From: Burkholderiaceae bacterium
GTDB lineage: Bacteria; Pseudomonadota; Gammaproteobacteria; Burkholderiales; Burkholderiaceae_F
Direction: 5' to 3'
Length of the DNA stretch: 8,723 nt
Assembly: GCA_013696665.1 (NCBI GenBank)
Contig: JACCYC010000273.1
Location: forward strand, 1 to 8,723
The notes beneath the pieces were generated by a model. It did not search any database, had not been told where the DNA came from, and saw only the letters and a list, made by a program, of their open reading frames with translations. Numbering within the stretch: position 1 is the first letter of the stretch; each line of letters opens with the position of its first letter. Positions 1 to 6,417 of this stretch are shown here, piece after piece. Position numbers and translations under genes: made by a program.

Positions 1-1337
1 AAGGCATCGTTAGCGACCAGGCGTGATAAAAAGTCGACGTTGTTGGTAACGCCAACGATATGAAAATCGTCGAGCGCCGAACGCATCCGTGCCAGTGCAT
101 GCGGGCGGTCCTCGCCCCACACGATCAGCTTGGCAATCATCGGGTCGTAATGCGGTGTGATTGCATCGCCCGCACGAATGCCCGCGTCGATGCGCACCGG
201 CGCGGCATCATGAAAACTGTTGTCATCTAGGTTGCGGCGAAACTCGACGGCGAACGGTTGCGCAAGATGCGAAAGCTGTCCGGTTGCCGGCAGAAATCCC
301 TTGTCCGGGTTCTCCGCATAGATACGCGCCTCGAATGCGTGGCCCCGAATCGAAAGCTGATCCTGCGAAACAGGCAGTGCTTCGCCAGCCGCGACACGCA
401 GCTGCCATTCGACCAGGTCGTATCCGGTAATCATTTCGGTGACCGGATGCTCGACTTGCAAACGCGTGTTCATCTCCATGAAGAAGAATTCACCGTTTCG
501 GTCGACGATGAATTCCACTGTGCCGGCGCCCTCGTAACCGACCGCTTTCGCTGCTGCCACCGCGGTGGCGCCCATCGCATGACGACGTTGTGAGGTCATG
601 CCCGGTGCCGGCGCCTCCTCGATAATTTTTTGATGACGCCTCTGCACCGAACAGTCGCGCTCGAACAAATGCACGGCATTGCCGTGCTTGTCGGCGAACA
701 CCTGGATTTCGATATGACGCGGCCGCTCCAGGTATTTTTCGATCAGCACATGGTCATCGCCGAAAGAAGCCTGCGCTTCACGCTTGCATGATGCCAGCGC
801 CGCGCCAAATTCCCCGCGCGCAGAAACGATGCGCATGCCTTTGCCACCCCCACCCGCTGCAGCCTTGATCAACACCGGGTATCCGATTCGATCGGCCTCG
901 ACCAGCAGCATGTCAGGCTGCTGCTGATCGCCGTGGTAGCCGGGCACCAGCGGAACGTTGGCCCGCTCCATCAGTTTCTTTGCTTCGCTCTTACTGCCCA
1001 TCGCGCGGATTGCCGACGCAGGTGGCCCGATAAACGCCACATTCACGTCTGCCAGTGCCTGAGCGAACGCTTCGTTCTCCGACAAAAAGCCATAGCCCGG
1101 ATGCACGGCATCGGCAGAGGTCGCTTGGACCGCAGCGACGATCGGTTCGACGCGCAGGTAGCTTTCGCTTGCCGCGGGGGGTCCGATCCGCACGGCTTCA
1201 TCGGCTATCGCAACGTGGCGGCTACCGGCATCCGCGTCCGAATAGACGGCCACTGTGCGGATTCCCATCCGGCGCGCGGTTGTTATCACCCGGCACGCAA
1301 TCTCGCCGCGATTAGCGATCAGTATCTTGTTGAACAT
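1..1337 (-). CDS. liuD: 3-methylcrotonyl-CoA carboxylase alpha subunit (biotin carboxylase part), 3' end cut by window
   Basis: This is the ATP-dependent biotin carboxylase subunit. It charges biotin with bicarbonate so the beta subunit can carboxylate 3-methylcrotonyl-CoA in leucine breakdown in the cytosol. Read through on the minus strand, the frame is open for 445 residues to the window edge. The start MFNKILIANRGEIACRV is the classic family N-terminus. Visible motifs are the ATP-grasp glycine loop AAAGGGGKGMR (about 159-169), HIEIQVFAD (208-216), the active-site stretch EMNTRLQVEHPVTE (288-301, with E288, N290, R292 and E296 as in E. coli AccC), and the C-terminal biotin carboxylase motif GHAFEARIYAENP (332-344). 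Full-length family members are about 660-670 residues, so the linker domain and the biotinyl-lysine domain lie beyond the left edge. The start overlaps the end of the DUF4126 gene by 26 bases and no clear Shine-Dalgarno site is visible. The assignment to methylcrotonyl-CoA rather than geranyl- or propionyl-CoA rests on the neighbouring LiuB and LiuC. Confidence 0.93.
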   Translation of the reverse strand, partial: MFNKILIANRGEIACRVITTARRMGIRTVAVYSDADAGSRHVAIADEAVRIGPPAASESYLRVEPIVAAVQATSADAVHPGYGFLSENEAFAQALADVNVAFIGPPASAIRAMGSKSEAKKLMERANVPLVPGYHGDQQQPDMLLVEADRIGYPVLIKAAAGGGGKGMRIVSARGEFGAALASCKREAQASFGDDHVLIEKYLERPRHIEIQVFADKHGNAVHLFERDCSVQRRHQKIIEEAPAPGMTSQRRHAMGATAVAAAKAVGYEGAGTVEFIVDRNGEFFFMEMNTRLQVEHPVTEMITGYDLVEWQLRVAAGEALPVSQDQLSIRGHAFEARIYAENPDKGFLPATGQLSHLAQPFAVEFRRNLDDNSFHDAAPVRIDAGIRAGDAITPHYDPMIAKLIVWGEDRPHALARMRSALDDFHIVGVTNNVDFLSRLVANDA

Positions 1338-1944
1338 GTCGGTGAGAAACGGACCCAAACAGCGTTCGCACAACGCGGGCGATAAAGCGAAAAAGTTTTG
1401 GCAACAACCACACCGCAAGTATCAACAGGACGATGACGACACCCAGCGCCACGAGCGGATAACTCAGCACCAGCCACATAAGGCCTGCGACGCCGACGTC
1501 TTCGACTGCAGACAGGGCGATATTGGAAAACGGCTCGGGCGATGTGTTGGCAGCAGCGCGCGTGCCGGCTTTGGCAAAGTGGCTGGTCGCGGCGAGCGAT
1601 CCACCAAAGATCGCCGCAACGGTCGTCCATGCCGCGTTGTCCATGCCGCCAAAGACACCGGCCGCGAGTGCAGCGCCGGCCGGAATTCGTATGAAGGTCT
1701 GAATCGCATCCCACACGCTATCCACCCCAGGTATTTTGTCGGCGAAGAACTCGATCGCGAACATGACTGCCGAGGCGCTTAATACCCACGGGTGCTGCAG
1801 CACCGCCAAGCCGCCGGGAAGCTCGACCCACCCTGCATAACCGACCAGGCCTGCGATCAACAGCACTGCGTATAGGCGAATGCCGCTCGCAAAGCCCAGC
1901 ACGGCGGCCAGCGCGATCAGCTGCGGAATATCAAACGCCTGCAT
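1312..1944 (-). CDS. DUF4126 family integral membrane protein
   Basis: This 210-residue, strongly hydrophobic protein of unknown function is recognisable as DUF4126. The marks are an N-terminal GFASGIRLYAVLL segment (17-29), the motif EFFADKIPGVDSVWDAIQTF (65-84) followed by IRIPAG, and a C-terminal block SPEPFSNIALSAVED (135-149) leading into a long hydrophobic region (about 150-185). I see likely membrane segments near 8-36, 52-67, 88-120 (probably one or two) and 150-184, ending in a basic tail. The ATG follows the liuC stop TAG directly with no gap, and the 3' end runs 26 bases into liuD, so translation is probably coupled to both. No role in leucine breakdown is known to me. It could be a transporter-like or membrane-organising protein, but nothing in the sequence shows this. 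The family call is firm; the function is unknown. Confidence 0.85.
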   Translation of the reverse strand: MQAFDIPQLIALAAVLGFASGIRLYAVLLIAGLVGYAGWVELPGGLAVLQHPWVLSASAVMFAIEFFADKIPGVDSVWDAIQTFIRIPAGAALAAGVFGGMDNAAWTTVAAIFGGSLAATSHFAKAGTRAAANTSPEPFSNIALSAVEDVGVAGLMWLVLSYPLVALGVVIVLLILAVWLLPKLFRFIARVVRTLFGSVSHRHVQQDTDR

Positions 1945-2775
1945 CTATTCGGTCATCGACTCGTTGTTGGCAGCGACCGCCGCCTCGTAATCGACCACCC
2001 AGCGTGGCTTGCGCTTGTCGAGAAACGATCGCACGCCTTCACGGCCGTCATCGCTCGCTCGAATGTCGGCAATGCGCTGCGCCGTGTCCTCGATCAGGTG
2101 ATCGTCGATAGGGCGTGCCGTCAGATCGCGTACCAATCGCTTGGATTCGACTACCGCGCTCGGGCTGGTCAACATCAGGGCACCCAGAATTTCATTGATC
2201 TTGCCGTCAAGCTCCTCGGGGGGCGCGAGGTCGTGGGCGAGCCCGATGCGAAACGCCTCAGCCGCGGTGAACTTCTCGGCGGTCAGGAAGTAACGGCGGG
2301 CTGTGTGCGGGTGCATCGCGCGCAACACGTACGGACCGATGGTCGCCGGAATCAAACCGAGCCGCGTTTCCGACAGACAAAATGTCGCATCAAGCGATGC
2401 GACCGCAATGTCGCAGGCCGCCACCAGCCCGACGCCGCCTGCGTACGCGTCACCCTGCACCCGCGCAATCACCGGCTTCGGACATTCGTAAATCGTACGC
2501 AGCATCGTCGCCAGCCGCAGCGCATCGGCCCGATTCTCGGCGTCGGAGTACTCCGCCATCCGCTTCATCCACGACAGGTCGGCGCCGGCACAAAACGCGG
2601 GCCCCTTGGCGGCGAGCACGATCGCACGCACGTCCTCGTTGCTCCCCAACTGTTCAAAGACGGTCGTCAGTTCGGCGATCGACGTTTCGTTAAACGCGTT
2701 ACGCACCGACTCTCGCGCCAGCCACACCACCGCTACGCGATGATTGATGTCGATTTCAAGCGTGGTAAGGGTCAT
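1945..2775 (-). CDS. liuC: Enoyl-CoA hydratase/isomerase family protein, methylglutaconyl-CoA hydratase type
   Basis: This 276-residue crotonase-fold protein is predicted to hydrate 3-methylglutaconyl-CoA to HMG-CoA, the step after methylcrotonyl-CoA carboxylase. Characteristic stretches are FCAGADLSWMKRMA (61-74; first oxyanion-hole region, and the GADLSWM signature seen in LiuC-type proteins), the second oxyanion-hole glycines in YAGGVGLVAACDIAVA (111-126), and FCLSETRLGLIPATIGPYV (132-150). Aligned by eye with rat crotonase, Glu164 is kept as E136, while the Glu144 position is G116 (GGVGL in place of GGCEL). The length is normal for the family. The ATG overlaps the stop of the upstream hydrolase gene as ATGA, and a GGGA lies about 4 bases before it. 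The stop abuts the DUF4126 start. An AtuE-like isohexenylglutaconyl-CoA hydratase is the main alternative, but LiuB next door is clearly of methylcrotonyl type. Confidence 0.88.
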   Translation of the reverse strand: MTLTTLEIDINHRVAVVWLARESVRNAFNETSIAELTTVFEQLGSNEDVRAIVLAAKGPAFCAGADLSWMKRMAEYSDAENRADALRLATMLRTIYECPKPVIARVQGDAYAGGVGLVAACDIAVASLDATFCLSETRLGLIPATIGPYVLRAMHPHTARRYFLTAEKFTAAEAFRIGLAHDLAPPEELDGKINEILGALMLTSPSAVVESKRLVRDLTARPIDDHLIEDTAQRIADIRASDDGREGVRSFLDKRKPRWVVDYEAAVAANNESMTE

Positions 2776-3614
2776 TTGTCCCGAAGATGGTGGCCGAGAA
2801 ATCGATCGAGTTCGGCAAGCGACGCCTCGCGCGCAACGGCGTTGCCTCCGACGTGAACGCCTCGTTTGTCGATACCGGCAGGGATGTCGGCCCGAAAACG
2901 AACGGGCGAGCGACTGTCAAAACCGTGATGACCGTCGGCAAACGTGCGCACGGCCACCATTTCAGGATAGTCTGCCTGAAAGCGTTTCCCGAGTTGCTGG
3001 CACGGTGCAGCGGGCGTCCACTCGTCGGCCTCCCCGAGCAACATCAGGACCGGCGCGGCCGGTTCAACAATGGCGCGGCGCGCCCACCCACCGCATCCGG
3101 GGTAATAAGTGACGATCGCGGCCGGGGCTTGGCCGCGCCAAAACGATCGATCGACGACTTCCAGCGCGGTACTCGCTCCATTCGACCAACCCACAATGGC
3201 TACGCGTTTCGGATCGACATCATCGCGAGTCGATAGCCAGGTCGCCGTGCGCAACACGTCGTCGCGACGGTGCGCCACTTTGATGCTGCGCTCAACCGCA
3301 GGCTGTGTGCAGATTGAACGTTGACCGCGCGAGCCGAAACTGTCTGGCGCTACGACATGCCAGCCTGCGGCGTTCCAGCGTTGTGCGTACGAAATGTAAC
3401 GGCCGTCCAGTTGGCCACGGTTGTTGTACAAGCCGCCGCAACCATGCAACGCAATGATTGCCGGCCGCCTGCCGCTCTGCGGTGCTGGTTGCCATTGCAA
3501 TTGCAGTGGAAATTCGCCGTCGACAGCAACACGCTCAAACGCGAGCGATACGGCGCCTGCGGCCGACAGCGCAAAGGCAACGACGATACGCAGCGCCTTC
3601 ACGCGGGCTGCCAT
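2772..3614 (-). CDS. Dienelactone hydrolase-like alpha/beta hydrolase with predicted signal peptide
   Basis: This alpha/beta-hydrolase of 280 residues has its natural substrate unknown. The N-terminus has basic residues (R4, K6, R9), a hydrophobic stretch (about 10-24) and a signal peptidase I type site after SLA (A25), so export to the periplasm is likely. Visible catalytic elements are the oxyanion loop HGCGG (57-61), the nucleophile elbow GWSNGAS (Ser144), an acid in GEADEWTP (Asp197), and the histidine in GHHGFD (probably His230). This matches the dienelactone hydrolase family order. Four cysteines in the mature part (59, 102, 174, 205) could form disulfides. The ATG chosen gives a 16-base overlap with the upstream dehydrogenase. 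A GTG four codons later (3602) would give a GTGA overlap like the neighbouring junction and a signal peptide beginning MKALRIVV, and is a credible alternative start. A secreted hydrolase is out of place among cytosolic CoA enzymes. Confidence 0.82.
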   Translation of the reverse strand: MAARVKALRIVVAFALSAAGAVSLAFERVAVDGEFPLQLQWQPAPQSGRRPAIIALHGCGGLYNNRGQLDGRYISYAQRWNAAGWHVVAPDSFGSRGQRSICTQPAVERSIKVAHRRDDVLRTATWLSTRDDVDPKRVAIVGWSNGASTALEVVDRSFWRGQAPAAIVTYYPGCGGWARRAIVEPAAPVLMLLGEADEWTPAAPCQQLGKRFQADYPEMVAVRTFADGHHGFDSRSPVRFRADIPAGIDKRGVHVGGNAVAREASLAELDRFLGHHLRDK

Positions 3615-4750
3615 CGCTTGGCGACTTCTTCCAGCATCACCTCGGTTGCGCCGCCGCCGATCGCGAGCACGCGTGCGTCGCGCACCAGCCGCTCGATCGC
3701 GCTCTCGCGCATGTAGCCCATGCCGCCGTGAAACTGCTGACAGGTGTAGGTCACCTCGTTAACCAACTCGCCGGTCAGCGCTTTCAGCATCGACACTTCG
3801 CGTACGGCGTCGCGCTGTTGGTCAACCATCCAGGCGCAGTGGTAAAGCAACTGACGGGCAGCTTCCGTTTTCGCCGCGAGCATCGACAGTTGCTGCCGCA
3901 CGGTTTGCTTGTCCCAAAGGGTCGCGCCGAATGCTTTGCGCTCGTTGACGTAGCGATATGCCAGGTCGAGCGCGGTCAGACAGTGGCCGACCGCCATCGA
4001 ACCCAGTGCAATTCGCTCGGTCTGAAAGTTACGCATGATCGCGTAGAAGCCGGTGTTTTCTTCGCCGATCAGGTTGCCCGCCGGCACGCGACAGTTGTCG
4101 AAGACCAGCTCGGCCGTGTCCGACGCAAGCCAGCCGCTTTTCTTCAACGCGCGTCCGACGCTGAATCCCGGTGTGCCTTTTTCGACCGCGAAGATCGAAA
4201 GGCTGCGCGAGCCTTTCGCCTCGGCTGTGCGCGCCGCGACGAATACCAGACCGGCGTGCACGCCGTTGGTGATAAACATTTTGCTGCCGTTGATCACCCA
4301 CGAATCGCCGTCGCGCTTCGCATGCGTACGGATGGCTGCGACATCGGAGCCGGCATCGGGCTCGGTGACGGCCACGGCGGTAATGAGCTCACCTGAGATG
4401 ACCTTCGGCAGCCAGCGCGACTTTTGTTCGGTATTTCCCATGTGAGCCAGATGCGGACTCGCCATGTCGGTATGCACCAGCACCGTGATTACAAACCCGC
4501 CTGAGGTCGCGCGCGACAGCGCTTCCTGGAACACGACGTTAGTTGTCATGTCGGCACCCGCACCTCCAATGTCTGGCGAATACATCAGCCCAAGCCACCC
4601 GAGCGCGCCCATTTTTTTTAACACGTCGCGCGGCGTGAAGCCGGCTTCGTCCCAGTCGAGTGCGTGCGGTTCCACCTCGCTGGCAATAAAGCGCGCAACC
4701 TGGCGACGCAGGTCTTCGTGCTCGGCGCCAACATAAATGGATGTCGTCAT
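3599..4750 (-). CDS. Acyl-CoA dehydrogenase, LCAD/AtuD-like type; probable isovaleryl-CoA or other branched-chain acyl-CoA step
   Basis: This FAD-dependent acyl-CoA dehydrogenase of 383 residues introduces the alpha-beta double bond into an acyl-CoA and passes electrons to ETF. I chose the ATG at 4750 because MTTSIYVGAEHEDLRRQV is a normal family N-terminus and it lies 5 bases after the liuB stop. A longer in-frame start at 4831 would sit inside liuB. Motifs are AVAVTEPDAGSDVAAI (125-140; flavin/substrate contact), SKMFITNG (156-163), SGWLASDTAELVFDNCRVP (205-223), and the C-terminal YMRESAIERLVRDARVLAIG (346-365). The MCAD-type catalytic Glu (in EGT) is replaced by IGGGATEVM. A Glu is present in helix G (NFQTER, E245), the position that serves as base in isovaleryl-CoA and long-chain dehydrogenases. 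Context suggests leucine catabolism, but the sequence resembles LCAD/citronellyl-CoA dehydrogenases more than classical LiuA, so substrate is uncertain. Confidence 0.9.
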   Translation of the reverse strand: MTTSIYVGAEHEDLRRQVARFIASEVEPHALDWDEAGFTPRDVLKKMGALGWLGLMYSPDIGGAGADMTTNVVFQEALSRATSGGFVITVLVHTDMASPHLAHMGNTEQKSRWLPKVISGELITAVAVTEPDAGSDVAAIRTHAKRDGDSWVINGSKMFITNGVHAGLVFVAARTAEAKGSRSLSIFAVEKGTPGFSVGRALKKSGWLASDTAELVFDNCRVPAGNLIGEENTGFYAIMRNFQTERIALGSMAVGHCLTALDLAYRYVNERKAFGATLWDKQTVRQQLSMLAAKTEAARQLLYHCAWMVDQQRDAVREVSMLKALTGELVNEVTYTCQQFHGGMGYMRESAIERLVRDARVLAIGGGATEVMLEEVAKRWQPA

Positions 4751-4755
4751 CTCGG

Positions 4756-6363
4756 TTACATCCGAAACACGCCGAACTTCGTCTCCGGAATCGGCGCGTT
4801 CGCCGCCGCCGACAGCCCGAGTGCGAGACACATCCTCGTATCGAGGGGATCAATCACACCATCGTCCCAGACCCGAGCGCTCGCGTAGTAGGGGTGGCCC
4901 TGATGCTCGAATTGCTCGAGGATCGGCGCTTTGAATGCGGCTTCGTCGTCACCGCTCCATGCGCCGCCGCGCTTCTCGATGCCGTCGCGCTTGACGGTTG
5001 CGAGCACACTCGCAGCCTGTTCGCCGCCCATCACATTGATCCGCGCGTTCGGCCACATCCATAAAAAGCGCGGCGAGTAGGCGCGGCCGCACATGCCGTA
5101 ATTGCCCGCGCCAAAGCTGCCGCCGATGATCACGGTGAACTTTGGCACCTGGGCGCACGCCACTGCGGTGACCATCTTCGCGCCGTGCCGCGCGATGCCT
5201 TCGTTCTCGTACTTGCGACCCACCATGAAGCCGCTGATGTTCTGCAAGAATATAAGCGGCACCTTGCGCTGACAGCACAGTTCGATGAAGTGCGCTGCCT
5301 TCTGCGCGCTTTCGGAAAAAAGGATGCCGTTGTTGGCGATGATTCCGACCGGCATGCCTTCGATCCACGCGAACCCGGTCACCAACGTAATCGCGTACCG
5401 CGCCTTCCACTCGTCGAATTCCGATGCATCGACGATGCGCGCAATCACTTCGCGCACATCGTACGGCTTGCGGGTATCGGTCGGGATTACGCCGTACAGA
5501 TCCGCGGGGTCAACACTCGGCGCTCGTGCTTGGCGCATCTGCTGCGCGGCCGGTTTGGTGTAGTTGGTGGTGGCAACGATGCGTCGGGCCAGCGCGAGTG
5601 CGTGCGCGTCGTTTGCGGCCAGATGGTCCGCGACCCCGGATAGCCGCGTATGAACGTCACCGCCGCCCAGCTCTTCGGCGGTCACGATCTCGCCGGTCGC
5701 TGCTTTGACCAGCGGTGGCCCGCCCAGAAAAATGGTGCCCTGGTTGGCAACGATGATCGATTCATCGCTCATCGCAGGCACATAGGCGCCGCCCGCGGTG
5801 CACGAGCCCATCACAACTGCAATTTGCGGAACACCTTGCGCGGATAGTGTTGCCTGGTTGTAGAAAATGCGCCCGAAGTGATCGCGATCTGGAAATACCT
5901 CGTCCTGATTGGGCAAATTGGCGCCGCCCGAATCGACCAGATAAATGCATGGCAGCCGATTTTCGCGAGCAACTTCCTGCGCACGCAGATGTTTCTTAAC
6001 GGTGATCGGGTAGTAGGTACCGCCCTTCACCGTCGCGTCGTTGCACACAATGACGCACTCGCGCCCCGCGACGCGTCCGACGCCTGTGATGATTCCGGCG
6101 GAGGGTGCCGCGTCCCCGTACATGCCGTAGGCAGCGAGTTGCGAGAGTTCGAGAAACGGTGTGCCGGGATCGAGCAGCATCTGCACGCGATCGCGCGGCA
6201 ACAGCTTGCCGCGCGCAGTGTGCTTGTTGCGCGCGTCAGTTCCGCCGCCCAGCGCTATCGCGCCGACCTTGTCCTTCAGATCGGCGACCTGCGTGCGCAT
6301 CGCATCGCGATTCCGCAGAAAGTCCGGACTGCGGGCGTTCAGCGTGGTAGTGAGCAGTGTCAT
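4756..6363 (-). CDS. liuB: 3-methylcrotonyl-CoA carboxylase beta subunit (carboxyltransferase)
   Basis: This is the carboxyltransferase subunit, which moves CO2 from carboxybiotin on LiuD to 3-methylcrotonyl-CoA, giving 3-methylglutaconyl-CoA. It works as an alpha6-beta6 complex in this family. At 535 residues it has the usual family length. The N-terminal half carries NDATVKGGTYYPITVKKHL (108-126), YLVDSGGANLPNQDEVFPDR (141-160), the oxyanion-type GSCTAGGAYVPAMSDE (186-201) and FLGGPPLVKAATGE (212-225). The C-terminal half carries NNGILFSESAQKAAHFIELC (344-363), LQNISGFMVG (373-382) and GGSFGAGNYGMCGRAYSPR (414-432). The CNDATVKGGTYYP and VMGSCTAGGAYVPAM stretches are typical of methylcrotonyl-CoA carboxylases and, from memory, unlike geranyl-CoA carboxylase AtuC. 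The ATG is fixed by an in-frame TAA three codons upstream. No Shine-Dalgarno site is visible ahead of it. The next gene starts 5 bases after the stop. Confidence 0.96.
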   Translation of the reverse strand: MTLLTTTLNARSPDFLRNRDAMRTQVADLKDKVGAIALGGGTDARNKHTARGKLLPRDRVQMLLDPGTPFLELSQLAAYGMYGDAAPSAGIITGVGRVAGRECVIVCNDATVKGGTYYPITVKKHLRAQEVARENRLPCIYLVDSGGANLPNQDEVFPDRDHFGRIFYNQATLSAQGVPQIAVVMGSCTAGGAYVPAMSDESIIVANQGTIFLGGPPLVKAATGEIVTAEELGGGDVHTRLSGVADHLAANDAHALALARRIVATTNYTKPAAQQMRQARAPSVDPADLYGVIPTDTRKPYDVREVIARIVDASEFDEWKARYAITLVTGFAWIEGMPVGIIANNGILFSESAQKAAHFIELCCQRKVPLIFLQNISGFMVGRKYENEGIARHGAKMVTAVACAQVPKFTVIIGGSFGAGNYGMCGRAYSPRFLWMWPNARINVMGGEQAASVLATVKRDGIEKRGGAWSGDDEAAFKAPILEQFEHQGHPYYASARVWDDGVIDPLDTRMCLALGLSAAANAPIPETKFGVFRM

Positions 6364-6369
6364 CGTCGT

Positions 6370-6400
6370 ATGTTAGTGCCCTGCCGAGCGTGGGTGCCAA
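6370..6400 (-). promoter_or_regulatory. Weak candidate sigma-70-like promoter for liuB
   Basis: Read on the minus strand, TTGGCA (6400-6395, five of six to the -35 consensus) is followed after 19 bases by TAACAT (6375-6370, four of six to the -10 consensus). The spacing is longer than the preferred 17. The start of transcription would fall near 6363, on the liuB ATG itself, so the transcript would be nearly leaderless, which fits the missing Shine-Dalgarno site. It is also possible that liuB is simply read through from the GST gene. Confidence 0.22.
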
Positions 6401-6409
6401 ACAGCTCGG
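6384..6409. repeat. Short inverted repeat between the GST gene and liuB
   Basis: CCGAGC (6384-6389) and GCTCGG (6404-6409) form a perfect 6-base inverted repeat with a 14-base spacer. A further TGG/CCA pair inside (6391-6393 and 6397-6399) could extend a hairpin. There is no T-run on either side, so it does not look like an intrinsic terminator. It could be an operator half-site pair, an mRNA hairpin before liuB, or chance. It overlaps the weak candidate -35 element. Confidence 0.35.
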
Positions 6410-6417
6410 GGCGGCCG

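Noticed and set aside
2098..2856. A 252-codon plus-strand open frame opposite liuC
   Set aside because: It is a shadow of liuC with no domain or start signal.
3458..4396. A 312-codon plus-strand open frame opposite the acyl-CoA dehydrogenase and hydrolase
   Set aside because: It is antisense to conserved coding sequence, has no recognisable domain and no convincing start signal.
3599..4831. The longer start for the acyl-CoA dehydrogenase at 4831
   Set aside because: The extra 27 residues lie inside liuB and do not look like the family N-terminus; the ATG at 4750 fits family length and operon spacing.
4756..6363. Assignment of the beta subunit to geranyl-CoA carboxylase (AtuC) because of the atu-like gene order
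   Set aside because: The CNDATVKGGTYYP and GSCTAGGAYVPAM stretches read as methylcrotonyl-CoA carboxylase; as I remember AtuC it differs at both sites.
6384..6409. An intrinsic terminator between the GST gene and liuB
   Set aside because: The stem is only six bases with a 14-base loop and no T-run follows it on either strand.
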